DNA from: Limnephilus marmoratus
Taxonomy: Eukaryota > Arthropoda > Insecta > Trichoptera > Limnephilidae
DNA length: 64,000 bases
Direction: 5' to 3'
Assembly: GCA_917880885.1 (NCBI GenBank)
Contig: OU862927.1
Coordinates: forward strand, 33,755,571 to 33,819,570
The notes beneath the pieces were generated by a model, which ran no database searches, had not been told where the DNA came from, and saw only the letters and a program-made list of their open reading frames with translations. The translations under genes were made by a program, and so were the position numbers. Shown here in pieces: positions 9,453-20,454 of this stretch (positions are counted from its first letter, which is position 1; the number at the start of each line of letters is the position of its first letter).

Positions 9453-10162
9453 GAGGGCATTACCAGAGAAAACCGGAAATACGTCATTTTCAAAAAAGTT
9501 TTTAGACGTATTGAATCTTTTCCACAAAAAATTATAAATGGATTTCAAAAGATTGTTCTTTTATCTAGCATTCGTATGTAATAAATTTTGAGAATTTTTT
9601 TTAATTTTTAGTATAACAAGGTTATTCCGTAGGTCGTTGGCAGATTTGTTTAATTTTCAAAAAAGTTTTTGTATTATACCACACCCATTTCAAATAATAA
9701 AATTATGCAGTAAAATAAATCAATACATTATCTAGCAAACGTATGTTTTAGAATTTTAATTTTAGTTTCAATAAAATCATTAAATATGTACGTACATGTG
9801 TTTCTTGGCGAAAATTGGTCCGTTTGTGTATTTATTTGCGCACTTACAAACTAATATATTTCAGATTTTTTTAACATTCTTATTAAATTTAAACATTATT
9901 GAAAAATGATAAATACTTATAATCAAAAAATAACTACAAAAAGTACATTATTTTAATAGTTTTATCATCACGCCTTTCAGCATTTTTGGATGAAGGTATA
10001 AATTAAAGCCAATTTGAATTGAAATAAATTCGATATTGAGTTATAATTTTAAAAAGCTGGTACGGAGAATAATTAATCTTTCTCATTGTAACCGCCCTGC
10101 ACGATCGAAAGAACAACTTTCGACGAAATGTGGATTTTCGTCCGCTGGCTGGTTAAACGCTC
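9453..10162 (-). mobile_element. TTAA-flanked MITE, copy 1
   Basis: About 710 bp beginning GAGGGCATTACCAG and ending CTGGTTAAACGCTC, flanked on both sides by TTAA, the piggyBac-type target. Related copies are at 21654-22365, 40852-41852, 41853-42444 and 59414-60124. It is AT-rich and has no transposase. Frames within it are not conserved between copies. Confidence 0.75.
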
Positions 10163-10166
10163 TTAA

Positions 10167-10446
10167 TAGGGCTCACAAATAAAAATCTCGATCACTATCA
10201 TTTCTACCTCCTACGAAAAGTCTCTGAAGACGTGTTATTGGGTGCAATAAAAACAGTTCTGACGTCTTATAAAAAGGTTGTGACATGCTGTTTTAGATTG
10301 AAAATCGGATTTCAAATTGGCGTAGGCGAGCCCGTCAAGTCTAGATTCTTGCATACGTTTCAGAGTACAGCTTGATCCTCATTCACATGAGAGTTAAATG
10401 GTTCCGCGACTTTTCATACAACTAAAATACCTCCGACAAAATATCT
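10167..10446. other. No gene recognised
   Basis: Intervening sequence. The last part (ACAAAATATCTACTAAAAC) belongs to the repeat that also carries TTAGG tracts at 1.2 and 11.7 kb. Confidence 0.5.
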
Positions 10447-10454
10447 ACTAAAAC

Positions 10455-11081
10455 CATAGATATCCGAATTTAATAGACCAGAAGATACAGATGAGGGGTA
10501 AAACCAAACTATGGGAGGGGAAGAGGGGAAAGATGACCGTGATTCTTTAAAAAATCAATCTGACAGAATATTGGCATCTTGCATTATAATATCACCATTT
10601 AGTTTTCTTAAAAGCAAAATCTGCTTTGAATGAATAGACCTTTTTACATGGGAGCGCGAATTGCTTGCCACGTTAAAAACATATTTGCGATGGCTAAATG
10701 CTCGCCCCGAAAAGCTTCACCTCTATTCACATAGCAATATTTTGTTGCCGTATTTAGTTAAGACACTTTTATAAATGTTTCATAATTTACTTACCCCTGT
10801 AACCAGTGACGAGCTCACTGGAGAAATGCCCACATTGGCTATGTTCTAGGTGGGTGTATAGCACAAGCTCTCATATATTGCCGTGTTATTTGGTAAACTG
10901 TATGGATGTTAGCTCTACGCTGGTCAGGACAAGAATGATGACGTCACATTTTTTTGATTCAAGCGAGGCTTTCGTAAGCCCAGCTGGCTCCAAGGAGGAG
11001 CTCTAGCCGGCTCCATGGGGAGGGGGAAATAATACGTTTTTTTTCACTTAGGGCAGGTCCAGATATATTCATATGTCCGTG
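10455..11081 (+). mobile_element. hAT-type MITE, CATAGACAT family, copy 2
   Basis: 627 bp from CATAGATATCC to ATATGTCCGTG with a perfect 8-bp duplication, actaaaac, at 10447-10454 and 11082-11089. It inserted into the TTAGG-associated repeat. Internal sequence matches the other copies throughout, including the GTAACCAGTGACGAGC and ATGACGTCACATTTTT segments. Confidence 0.85.
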
Positions 11082-11385
11082 ACTAAAACCTTACCTAACT
11101 AATGACAAAATTAATAATAATATTTGGTTTGATCTCTCAACACTTTGTCGTTAATTCATATTATATTATTTTTTCTACAAATTTCCTCCATTTATCATTG
11201 TTTTTTTTTTTTTAATTTTATTATTTGGCTTTTACTTACTTAACTCTTTGGTAATGACCGATATTTATGTGTGCATATTTATGTGTTTTAATAAATTGTG
11301 AAATTATTAACCCTGATACAAGCTAACTAGTGGGGTTAATAATTACATGCTAAAAAATGCGTTTAAATTGTGAAGAAGCAATAAA

Positions 11386-11440
11386 TAAATAACCTAACCT
11401 AACAAAAATGGGACAAAAATAATACAGACATCCAAAAAAC
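11386..11440. repeat. CCTAA-type tract with conserved flank
   Basis: AACCTAACCTAAC followed by AAAAATGGGACAAAAATAAT. The same flank in reverse (TTTTTGTCCCATTTT, GTTAGGTTAAG) occurs at 1.25 and 11.65 kb, so the tracts are part of one repeat family. Confidence 0.6.
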
Positions 11441-11514
11441 ACAATAAATTATTGTTATCAGTATTATTTTTGTCCCATTTTACTATTTTTGAACACGGAA
11501 TTATAATTTACAAG

Positions 11515-11612
11515 ATGTCTTTTTTGTTATTTATTTGTGCGGTGTTATGCCGTGTTGCGCTACCAGAACACCCAACAATAAATAACAAAATACTTTGCCG
11601 TGGAAATCTAAA
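11515..11612 (+). mobile_element. Foldback retroposon family FB, copy 1
   Basis: Contains GGTGTTATGCCGTGTTGCGC and a partial inverse (AACACCCAACAATAAATAAC) followed by TTTGCCGTGGAAATCTAAAATC, the unique 3' tail of the family. Other copies are at 14984, 26697 (relic), 38251 and 58704. The flanks acaagatgtc and tctaggtgtc resemble each other but are not identical. Confidence 0.5.
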
Positions 11613-11639
11613 ATCATATCTAGGTGTCTGTATTATTTT

Positions 11640-11700
11640 TGTCTCATTTTTTGTTAGGTTAAGTTAGGTTAGGCTAGGTTGGGATAGGTTAAGTTTTAGT
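11640..11700 (+). repeat. Degenerate TTAGG tract
   Basis: GTTAGGTTAAGTTAGGTTAGG followed by diverged units (CTAGG, TTGGG, ATAGG). Same flanks as the 1.25-kb tract. Confidence 0.6.
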
Positions 11701-11727
11701 AGATATTTTGTGGGGGAATGTTTTTTC

Positions 11728-11862
11728 CGTTGGATATTTTGTCGGAGGATATTTTATCGGAGTATATTTTGTTGGAGGATAATTTGTCGAAGGATATTTT
11801 ATCGGAGGATATTTTGTCAGAGGATATTTTGTCGAAGATATTTTATCGGAGGATATTTTGTA
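11728..11862 (+). repeat. 18-bp minisatellite (GGATATTTTGTCGGA)
   Basis: About eight imperfect copies of an 18-bp unit, GATATTTTRTCGGAG. The unit length keeps one frame open, giving a repetitive DILSE peptide, but it is a simple repeat rather than a gene. Confidence 0.8.
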
Positions 11863-11905
11863 GCTGGGTGAAAACGCGCAGTACCCAGTTAAATGTTCGG
11901 CGGCG

Positions 11906-13156
11906 CACAGTGGGCTGAAAATCGCCTTTCATAGACATAGAGGCTTGAATTTTCAAGGGTATTTTTTTTTGCTGGAAATGTATTCTGCTGATCATTACTA
12001 TGCTACAAATTTCATATGAAGCAATTGCATGTACAAATGAAGGAGTTATAATTTTTTTAAGAAAAATTTGTATGGCACTGACATTAAAAATGAGGATATC
12101 TCTGGAATCATAAGGTTGGCCATTCCATCCTTACACACAGATATACTACTATTTATTTGTATTTTTTTGACATACTTCGTATTGTGGCACAACGTGCGAT
12201 TTATTTTTTAAAAATCTTCAAAGTTGAAAAATAAAAAAATTTATGTTGATGATTCATTTTAATGCTTAAATGCATTATTATCCTCTTCTACAATATTTAT
12301 CATGATTACTGATTAATAATTTATGTTGAAGCACCCATTTCCGTACATTACTTCGACCAGAACTGTCAAATATGCCAATGATGCCAATATGGCGCAGTAA
12401 CTCTAGAGTAACTATCGGTTTCGGAAAGTAGGTAAGTACAAAAGTTAAAAGTAACGTACGTAACGTAACGTAACGAAATTTAACTACATTAACGGCCTTT
12501 TGTTTAACTTTTATTTTTAAAGTTAAAAACAAAAGGTCGTTACTATAGTTAAATTTTACCAAAATACGTTTTTCAATCAATTTCACTGCTTGTTGTACGT
12601 TACTTTTAACTTTTGTACTTACTTTCCGAAAACCGATAGTTACTCTAGAGTTACTGCACCATATTGGCATCATTGGCATATTTGACAGTTCTGGTCGAAG
12701 TAATGTGTGCTGGGTTAATGAAAATGGGTGCTTCAACATTGATTATTAATCAGTAATCATGATAAATATTGTAGAAGAGGATAATAATGCATTTAAGCAT
12801 TAAAATGAATCATCAACATAAAAAGTTTTTTTTTTCAACTTTGAAGATTTTTAAAAAATAAATCGCACGTTGTGCCACAATACGAAGTATGTCAAAAAAA
12901 TACAAATAAATAGTAGTATATCTGTGTGTAAGGATGGAATGGCCAACCTTACGATTCCAGAGATATCCTCATTTTTAATGTCAGTGCCATACAAATTTTT
13001 CTTAAAAAAATTATAACTCCTTCATTTGTACACGCAATTACTTCATACGAAATTTGTAGCATAGTAATGATCAGCAGAATCCATTTCCAGCAAAAAAAAA
13101 TACCCTTAAAAATTCAAGCCTCTATGTCTATGAGAGGCGATTTTCAGCCCACTGTG
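11906..13156. mobile_element. 1.25-kb foldback element, CACAGTGGGC ends
   Basis: Two arms of about 590 bp are near-perfect inverted copies, meeting at about 12515 in a hairpin (GACCTTTTGTTT-type arms at 12492-12541). The termini are CACAGTGGGC and GCCCACTGTG, flanked by the 5-bp duplication CGGCG (11901-11905, 13157-13161). A 153-codon frame on the minus strand at 12278-12739 lies across the axis of symmetry and has no family resemblance, so I do not call it a gene. The arms differ by only a few substitutions. Confidence 0.85.
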
Positions 13157-13332
13157 CGGCGAGACACCCGCTGCGTGGGGTTGGCGCCCGGATCCGGACA
13201 CCCACACCGAATGTTAGGCCCTTGTTTGCTAATTAAAATAATGTACACTGTATAATAATATATTCAAATTTATTGGAATGACTTTTGAAGGTTTATACTC
13301 ATCAATGTAATATTATTGAATGCGAAGATAAT

Positions 13333-13548
13333 ACAAATAAATCTAAATGAAACATGAAGCAGAACCATACACAGAAAATAAGAAAAAGTTGTTGTAACTG
13401 GAAATCGCACCTCTCTTACCGGGACAACGCTGGACAACGGACTCAGCCATTGTTTTTCCTGATTCTGGGTTCGATTCCCAGTTGCGACAGTTTGTTTAAA
13501 TTTTATTTTCTGTGTCTTGTTCTCTTTCATTTTTCGTTTAGATTTATA
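13333..13548. repeat. Head-to-head tRNA-like SINE fragments
   Basis: The sequence is an imperfect inverted repeat. Its right half holds GGGTTCGATTCCCAGTTGC, which fits an RNA polymerase III B box, and continues into ATTTTATTTTCTGTGTCT; the left half carries the mirror (ACACAGAAAATAAG...ACTGGAAATCGC). This fits two tRNA-derived SINE copies in opposite orientation. Confidence 0.5.
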
Positions 13549-13584
13549 GGTAATCTACTTCAATAATACTTATAGTAATTATAC

Positions 13585-13880
13585 AGAAGTAACACTCGGA
13601 ATCATTCCCTCCGAGTCGATACGAGAATGAAAAGGGTAACACTCGGAATCATTCCCTCTGAGTCTATACGAGAATGAAAAGGGTAACACCCGGAATCATT
13701 CCCTATGTGGATACGAGAATGAAATGAAAAATGGAATCATTCCCTACGAGTCAATGCGAGAATGAAAAGGGTAACACTCGGAATCAGTCGATACGAGCAT
13801 GAAAAGGGTAACACTCAGAATCATTCCCTAAGTGGATACGAGAATGAAATGAAAAATGGAATCATTCAAAAAAAAACTCA
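13585..13880 (+). repeat. Minisatellite (about 46-bp unit, GGAATCATTCCCT)
   Basis: Six or so units of AACACTCGGAATCATTCCCT, then GAGTCGATACGAGAATGAAA and AGGGT, with deletion variants. It abuts the truncated end of the hAT-type MITE that follows. Confidence 0.85.
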
Positions 13881-13893
13881 ATACATTAAAAAA

Positions 13894-14485
13894 AGTGATA
13901 AAAACGTATTATTTCCCCCTCCCCATGGAGCCGGCTATAGCTCCGCCTTGCAGCCAGCTGGGCTTACGAAAGCCTCGCTTAAATAAATAAAAATGTGACG
14001 TCATCATTCTTGCCCTGACCAGCGTAGAGCTAACATCTATACATTTTACCAAATAACACAGCAATATATGAGAGCTTGTGCTATAAACCTACCTAGAACA
14101 TAGCGAATGTGGGCGTTTCTCCAGTGAGCTCGTCACTGGTTACAGGGGTAAGTAAATTATGAAACATTTGTAAAAGTGTCTTAACTAAATACGGCAACAA
14201 AATATTGTTATATGAATAAGGGGGAACCTTTTCGGGGCGAGTATTTGGCCATCGCAAATATGTTATTAACGTGGCAAGCAATTCGCGCTCCTATGTAAAA
14301 AGGTCTATTCATTCAAAGCAGATTTTGCTTTTAAGAACTAAATGGTGATATTATAATGCGAGATGCCTATATACTGTCAGATTGGTTTTTTAACGAATCA
14401 CAGTCATCTTTCCCCTTTTCCCCTCCCATAGTTTGGTTTTACCCTTCACCTGTATCTTCTGGTCTATTGAATTCGGATGTCTATG
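13894..14485 (-). mobile_element. hAT-type MITE, CATAGACAT family, copy 3 (end-truncated)
   Basis: Minus orientation. The 14485 end is intact (GGATGTCTATG), but the other terminus is missing where it meets the minisatellite, so no duplication can be read. The interior matches copies 2 and 4. Confidence 0.8.
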
Positions 14486-14489
14486 GGTA

Positions 14490-14970
14490 GACTGTAAGAA
14501 TATGACGGCGAATAAAGTGTCACAAAGACTTCTTATGCGAATGAGGCATTAGAAAAATAAAAACGAGAGTTGTTCCGTGTAGCTTGTCATGCTGCTTAGT
14601 AATAATTACTGCTGGTAACAACACCTGTTCCACACAAACAGACTCGTAATGAAATAATTATGATTAATTTCAATATTCTCGTTGCCGTTTTTGTGCGCCG
14701 CGTCACTATTCTTTGTCATTTAAAATGGTTAAACGATTTCCTAATTGAGTTATTGAAATGAAACAGTTTTATGCCGAATCTATTCATATACCGGTCGTGA
14801 TTCACTTAGTGCAGAGATTCTCAAACTTGTATTATTTGGTTCACCGCCCCTTGTAGAGAGGAATTCACAAGCTAAGCAATCTAAGCATGTGTATATTCTT
14901 AGTGTGATTTACATCACCACGAATATGGGTAAAAGGCATAAAAATCGCTTGGCAAACGGAGTCCAGAAAC
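14490..14970. other. No gene recognised
   Basis: No repeat ends, RNA gene or plausible coding frame seen. Confidence 0.5.
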
Positions 14971-14983
14971 GGTTTGAAAGTGT

Positions 14984-15104
14984 GATAAGTTTTAAGATTT
15001 TCACGGCCAGAAGCATTTTCGTTATATGTTTTGGGGGTGTTGTGCCGTGTAAAGAAGGAGGTATCGCAACACGGCACAACACCCCCAAAACATATAACGA
15101 AAAA
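14984..15104 (-). mobile_element. Foldback retroposon family FB, copy 2
   Basis: Element with arms CGTTATATGTTTTGGGGG and inverse around a short AAAGAAGGAGGTA centre, plus the tail TTTTCACGGCC at 14995. It is flanked by a 13-bp perfect duplication ggtttgaaagtgt (14971-14983 and 15105-15117). Long duplications of this kind are typical of target-primed reverse transcription, not of DNA transposons. Confidence 0.75.
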
Positions 15105-15169
15105 GGTTTGAAAGTGTTTTTAAAAGATTTTTTTTTAAATTGTCACAGATAATTTTAGCCATAAAATTG

Positions 15170-15815
15170 TATTTTTTAAGTGGTTTTTAATACATTCATA
15201 CATTTCTAAGAAGAAAAAAAAACATTTTTTTGGTATTTCACGCCTATATTTTTAAAAAAATAATTTCAAAATATTTCGGCTTTGCAATTAAATTCAAATA
15301 ATGGAGTATTTCCGAACGCATCTAAAAACTACGCTGTTTTTGAAAGGTGATGAAGTACGCCCTCAAATTTTATGATTTGAAATAAACGTATAATTTTTGA
15401 AATATAAAATTTTTTTATTTAAAGTTTTAAAATGGCTCGCCTTACGTTTTTTTCGAAATAAAATTACTGATAACGAAAAAAAAAATAAAAACACACACAT
15501 ATTTTATTAGGCAAATGATAAACATTATCGTTAACTCACTTTTTTGTCATTTCATGTAAAAATAATTAATAAGTAAATCTCAAAGAATCATAATTTGTTT
15601 TCAAATTGCTGCGGGAAACTTTAGATTCATAAAGGTGGTACATTTTAATTATTTTTTGGTTAATTTTTAGGTTTGAAAATAAAGTGTGATGTTTTTTCTT
15701 TCTAACACCATTTAGATTAGATCATATTTCTAACCATTATAGTAAGGGAGACAACGATTTGAGACCTGTATGAGTTGCTACGAAAACCTAACAAATTAGC
15801 CTGAGAGGTTAAGCG
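15170..15815 (-). repeat. Repeat family G, reverse copy
   Basis: Includes AATATTTCGGCTTTGCAATT, TTTTTTCGAAATAAAATTAC, AGTAAGGGAGACAACGATTT and ends TAGCCTGAGAGGTTAA. Same modules as 60.7-61.1 kb in opposite order. Non-coding. Confidence 0.6.
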
Positions 15816-16360
15816 AAACAATAGGAAAAGTTTCAATTTATCCAAAGCACATTTTTTGGTATTCATAATGTAAGCAGATTCGTCGTAAAGATTAATCGAA
15901 AATGTTCATTTCACATTAAACTTTGCCTTCTTTACAATCACCCCCCTCCCGCCGTCCACTCCCTCGAGAAACACTCTTGAAGACTTTTTCAACTTGTAAA
16001 ATTACTTGAAGATCCCGCTTTGTCTTTATGTCTTGAAAATCGACCATTGGTACAGATCGACATACTTAGCTTTGCATTCAGTGGAGTCGGTAAAGTAGAT
16101 TTTGTGAATGTATTGAGATTGTCAAGCAGTAATGCTCATTTTATATGTTACCTTGGTAAATAAACTGTTCATATGGTCTGCCATATGGATTATTTCATAT
16201 TTTAAAATCCCTATCTCGACGTGGCTCTGCCGCTTAGAGGTACGCTGTTTCATCCTTTCTATTACTTGCGCTGATTAAATCTTGCTTGATTATGACTAAA
16301 AGGGATCGAAATGATAATTATAGTAACCTTCAACGGTAGCAATATTCCGAATAGGCCTTC
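15816..16360. other. No gene recognised
   Basis: No coding frame of note, no repeat ends identified. Confidence 0.5.
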
Positions 16361-16364
16361 CATT

Positions 16365-16645
16365 GATTTGCTTGGTGTAACTAAGTGACCAGCTCAGACA
16401 CGGGGGCTCCATCGAAGCCAGAGTCAAGTTAGCCTCTCAGAAGCTGGGCGTACTGTACAGATAGCGCAGATACTTTAATAGTATACAACTGCCGACCCTG
16501 TACAAATCGCAAGTGCGTCTCACTATTGAATTTAGCAGCCACCTCTTGTCTGGGGCCTCAAAAATACCTGAAAATCCCATTACTGCAGAAACTGGCGGCC
16601 CGGCCGGTTTGATAGATTCGCCTATCTTACTAAACGGATTGCAAT
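16365..16645 (+). pseudogene. LINE RT C-terminal fragment (ATGTAAAA-tailed family)
   Basis: Translates, with breaks, to the same block as 50.53 kb: SQKLGVLY and TLYKSQVR, then the FSSHLLSGASK region (WSGAP in better copies). It aligns at the DNA level to 50530-50800 (GACCAGCTCAGACACGGGGG, AAGCTGGGCGTACTGTACAG). It stops abruptly at about 16645; tail and upstream RT are absent. Confidence 0.7.
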
Positions 16646-16649
16646 CTTT

Positions 16650-17370
16650 AGGTAAAATACAAGATGTGTTTAGAAATAGTGTTGGAATAAATATTTTACA
16701 TGATCCACAAAAATCGCTAAAATTGATATTGCTCTGTTGATATGTCAACATCACCTAAGTATTGATTTCCCGTAGTGTGAAATCGTTTTATCGGAGAACG
16801 GGCAATGTAGTTATGCCTATGAATAGAATAGTGTATTTTGCTACAGTAGAATAGTGTATTTTGTCTTGTTACTGTGGGTATTCGTAAGTTTACGACTGTG
16901 TGGTTTAGGAGTTCGCAACAGACTTGATTCCAAGTTGGCATGGAACCCTTGGGGAAATTTAATTAGAAACTTTGAGAATCACTGATTTCATTCAAATAAT
17001 TATTCAATCAATAGCAAGTACAAGTTTGAAAATAACCAGACAATAATTAGCTGTTGAGGCAAAGACCGGGAAATACATTTTTTAATTCGCCCGACAACAT
17101 AACATGTGCTGTGCAAACGGTGCAAAAAGATTTACTCGGTAAACTGACGCAGCGCGTGTGGGACCCCTTCGTAGAAAAACATGTTCGGAATAAAATAATA
17201 TGCTAAGCTTGAATAATTTTAAATCAGCCATGAATATATTTTTTATTGCTTCTTCTTGTGCGTGTCTTGATTCTTTTTATTTTTGATTTTCATTCATTGA
17301 TTTCACACCTAAGATGTTATAATGTCTGTCTAGATGTTTATTGAATGAATCTGTTGAATGAATCTGTAGT
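16650..17370. other. No gene recognised
   Basis: Unassigned sequence. A short direct repeat (GAATAGTGTATTTTG, twice near 16827-16860) is the only structure noticed. Confidence 0.5.
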
Positions 17371-17375
17371 CGAAA

Positions 17376-17600
17376 AAACTATGGGAGAGAACGTGCTACA
17401 TAGTCCCAACTGTTCTGTTCTGGAGCCAGTGAGGCTGTTGCATCTCCAATTGGGGTATATTGTGAGGCTGAAAGTAGCGGAGAGGTGAAGAAGATGGGGA
17501 AGTACCTGGTTTTCAAATCTAGTCCGCAAACACGGCTAAAGCCATTTCAAGCAACGTTTCATTTCTGATTGGTAGTCTAATACCTAGGGCGGTACTGGGG
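17376..17600 (-). mobile_element. tRNA-derived SINE, 3' part
   Basis: Minus orientation. TCCCAACTGTTCTGTTCTGG, CCAATTGGGGTATATTGTGA and the AGGGCGGTACTG segment match the SINE at 51443-51853. It breaks off at about 17600; related SINE sequence resumes at about 18285. Confidence 0.65.
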
Positions 17601-18284
17601 GCAAGGACGGCTGGTCGCACAGTGTGTTTGTGTGCAGCACTGGCAAATTATAATGTCTAAATTTACTTACTGAAGACTTTAAAATCTCTAATTTAATCAT
17701 TTCAAAATATTAGTTACCAGTATAATGCTACGAATATTATCAGGGAGAACGCTTTTAATCTCCCATAGCGGCCGCCGAGCGCCCTCGTATCGGCCGCATT
17801 GGTGTGCGTTCGAGTTGCAAACGAACGAAATCATAATTTTGTATGGGATATTTAAAACATCGTAAGCGCGTCGTTTTCGCTACTTGTACCAGAATTTAGC
17901 TTCAATCGGTGTGCCACCCACCTAACATAATCCGATCCTTGCCGAAGTTTACCGATTGGCCATGCACCATGACCCGAGGTGACATGAATACAATCGAATT
18001 TCGGCAAAGATCATACATAGATCAGGTTGCGCCTAGCGCAGTCTAGCGGCGCGCGCTTGACCCGTGGCGTGATAATTGTCATTGTTTTGTTTTTTTTTTG
18101 TATTGATTATATTAAATATCAATAACCTAATTTATTAATATTTAATTTTATTACATAAATGAGTGCAACCAGTGTTGAATATATAAGAGGAAATAACAGT
18201 TTGTTTGAAAATAAATTAATTATTAAAAATTCATAAGTAATTAATAATTTTTTTTTGTCATAAGTAGGTACGGATTGTCAGTGA
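17601..18284. other. Insert between SINE fragments, partly GC-rich, unassigned
   Basis: The flanks AGGGCGGTACTGGGGG and AGGGCAGGACTGGGGG (about 17590 and 18300) are similar at 14 of 16 positions, which could be a long target duplication or two SINE copies broken at the same place. About 17760-18060 is GC-rich for this window (GCGGCCGCCGAGCGCCC). No frame is recognised. Confidence 0.4.
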
Positions 18285-18487
18285 ACCACCACATTCTCAG
18301 GGCAGGACTGGGGGTATCTTTTACTCTGGAACGTGACGCAAATGTTCTATATATTATTTTTAATGAATTAATTGTGAATTACCACAAATTAATCAAATAA
18401 AATTTATTTGCCCACACCGGGTTCGAACCCGCGACCTTCGGATTGTGAGTCAAGAGTCTTATTCCTCGACCACGGTGACCGTCTAAA
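18285..18487 (-). mobile_element. tRNA-derived SINE, head region
   Basis: Minus orientation. CACCGGGTTCGAACCCGCGA (B box) and GATTGTGAGTCAAGAGTCTT (anticodon-arm side) with the A-box side at CCACGGTGACC match 36479 and 51780. This fragment carries the tRNA-like head and the AT-rich body. Confidence 0.75.
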
Positions 18488-18523
18488 GTTATATGTAAAA
18501 GCGTACATTCTATCGGAGGCGTC

Positions 18524-18935
18524 TACTAATATCTACAGGAATTCCAAAAACTGAAAAAATCGAACTAATATCTATGGGAATCAAAGTGTTGACGAATATC
18601 TACAGCCAAACTGTTGATTAATATCTATGAGAACCAAAGTGTTGACGAATATCTACAGTACTGTCAGAGGTTGGATTTGCAATTATGTATAGCATATTGG
18701 AATAACGTAATATTGCGTATGCAGTTTAAAAAACTTAATTTATGTAAGTATGTATGTAAAAATCCCTAATATCGGACTATTGGACACATTTAGCTGATTA
18801 GTCCAACCTACGCTCTGTAGATATTAGTTCAACCTACGCTCTGTAGATATTAGTCAACACTCTGAAGTTCGTAGATATTAGTTCAACATATGAGCTGTAG
18901 ATATTCGTCAAACATACAGGCTGTAGATATTAGTA
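18524..18935. mobile_element. MITE with inverted subterminal repeat clusters
   Basis: Perfect 15-bp ends TACTAATATCTACAG / CTGTAGATATTAGTA. Inside, five AATATCTA(C/T)(A/G)G-type repeats lie in one orientation at 18530-18655, and five in the opposite orientation at 18790-18935, each followed by short spacers (GTGTTGACG / GTTCAACCTACG). This suggests multiple transposase-binding sites. No coding frame. Confidence 0.7.
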
Positions 18936-18939
18936 TATG

Positions 18940-19361
18940 GAGTCCATTCTATCTGGTACAATGCTCGGATTTCTCATAAACACCACCAAATGAATTATAA
19001 TGCACTAAACTTGTAGTGAATTAAACAAAATATTGACGTTTTTTGGCTCACTAGTAGTAGGATATTTCAAAATGTCATTCTAATGTACTAGACTGTTAAG
19101 CCTCCCGGTGTTATTTTATAGCATATTTAATATGTAAAATACAGGCACGTGGAAATAATATTTGATTTATGGTGAGCATTCTAATATTACTTTCCTCATT
19201 ATTTCAAAACTTAATGTTTAAAGATGTCTGACTAAACAACTGGACGATTGATACATTCTCACCCAGATGAATCGCTTGCCTTACAGCATGTTTTAAACTT
19301 GTTATTCGACTTCAGAAGAAAATTCCACTAAAAATTGAATCACTGAAGACAATATTATAAG
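18940..19361. other. No gene recognised
   Basis: Unassigned AT-rich stretch. Confidence 0.5.
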
Positions 19362-19369
19362 GACTCAAT

Positions 19370-19984
19370 CATAGACATCAGAATAAATAGACCAGAAGAT
19401 ACAGGTGAGGGGTAAAACCAAACTATGGGGGGTGAAGAGAGGAAAGATACTGTGATTCGTTGAAAGATCAATCTGACAGTATATAGGCATCTCGCATTAT
19501 AATATCACCATTTAGTTCTTAAAAGCAAAATCTGCTTTGAATGAATAGACCTTTTTACATGGGAGCGCGAATTGCTTGCCGCGTTAATAAACATATTTGC
19601 TAAGGCCAAATGCTTGCCCCAAAACATTCGCCCCAATTCACATAGCAATATTTTGTTGCCGTGTTTAGTTAAAACACTTTTACAAATGTTTCATAATTTA
19701 CTTACCCCTGTAACCAGCGACGAGCACACTGGAGAACCGCCCACATTCGCTATGTGCACATTGATATGTAGGTATATTGTATAGCACAAGCTACCGTTTT
19801 GGCGTGTTATTTCGTTAAATGTATGGATGTTAGCTTCGCGCTGGTCACGGCAAGAATGATGACGTCACACATTTTAGATCCAAGCGAGGCTCTATCCCCT
19901 CCCCATGGAGCGAGCCGGTTCCAAGGAGGGAAATAATACGTTTTTATCACTTAGGGCAGGTCCAGATATATTCATATGTCCGTG
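19370..19984 (+). mobile_element. hAT-type MITE, CATAGACAT family, copy 4
   Basis: Complete copy from CATAGACATCAG to ATATGTCCGTG with a perfect 8-bp duplication gactcaat (19362-19369, 19985-19992). Confidence 0.87.
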
Positions 19985-20034
19985 GACTCAATCGAAAATT
20001 TGAAACAGAAAAATTAGAAAAAGATACGGTCATC

Positions 20035-20110
20035 TCAAGGAACTAAAACCAGGACCTTAGTCTAGTCAGGGCGATGCTCTAATCGTCGATGACGTAGGTA
20101 CCATCTCTCC
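20035..20110 (-). repeat. tRNA-like (SINE head) remnant
   Basis: On the minus strand: GATTAGAGCATCGCCCTGAC, TAGACTAAGGTCCTGGTTTT and AGTTCC, which fits a degraded tRNA from A box to B box. The B-box equivalent has lost its GGTTCGA core, so this is not a functional tRNA gene. Confidence 0.45.
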
Positions 20111-20454
20111 CTGGGAAGAATATACATAATATAATTGAATAAATCATCCGATATCCGTTCCTTTGTATTTAAATGCACCTACCACAGACTTAATGGGGCA
20201 GAAAATTTCAGACCGTCTGGATACTGATGATAGACGTTGGGTACCCGCTTCAATAAGATGTAAATTTGTCATTGTCCCATAAATAAACCAATAATGCGAG
20301 GCTGGCCTTACGAGCATGTTTGCGGCCTTTATATTTGTCTCAGTAAAGGATTTACATAGGATCAGACTGAAATGATAAGTTTTGTATAAATTTACACACA
20401 AAGTATAGGTCTAACGATCTTAGGCTACGAGCCGAACTACGAATTGCGGGAAAG
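20111..20454. other. No gene recognised
   Basis: A minus-strand frame of about 85 codons (20144-20401) has no recognisable motif; I do not support it as a gene. Confidence 0.4.

Noticed and set aside
11718..11918. Repetitive DILSE peptide frame
   Set aside because: It results from an 18-bp minisatellite whose length is a multiple of three.
12278..12739. 153-codon minus-strand frame
   Set aside because: It spans the centre of the 1.25-kb palindrome; its sequence mirrors itself and has no family motif.
13585..13880. CRISPR-like array
   Set aside because: Unit variants and a lack of unique spacers show a minisatellite; the genome is eukaryotic.
20144..20401. 85-codon minus-strand frame
   Set aside because: No motif, no neighbours of similar kind; not distinguishable from chance.
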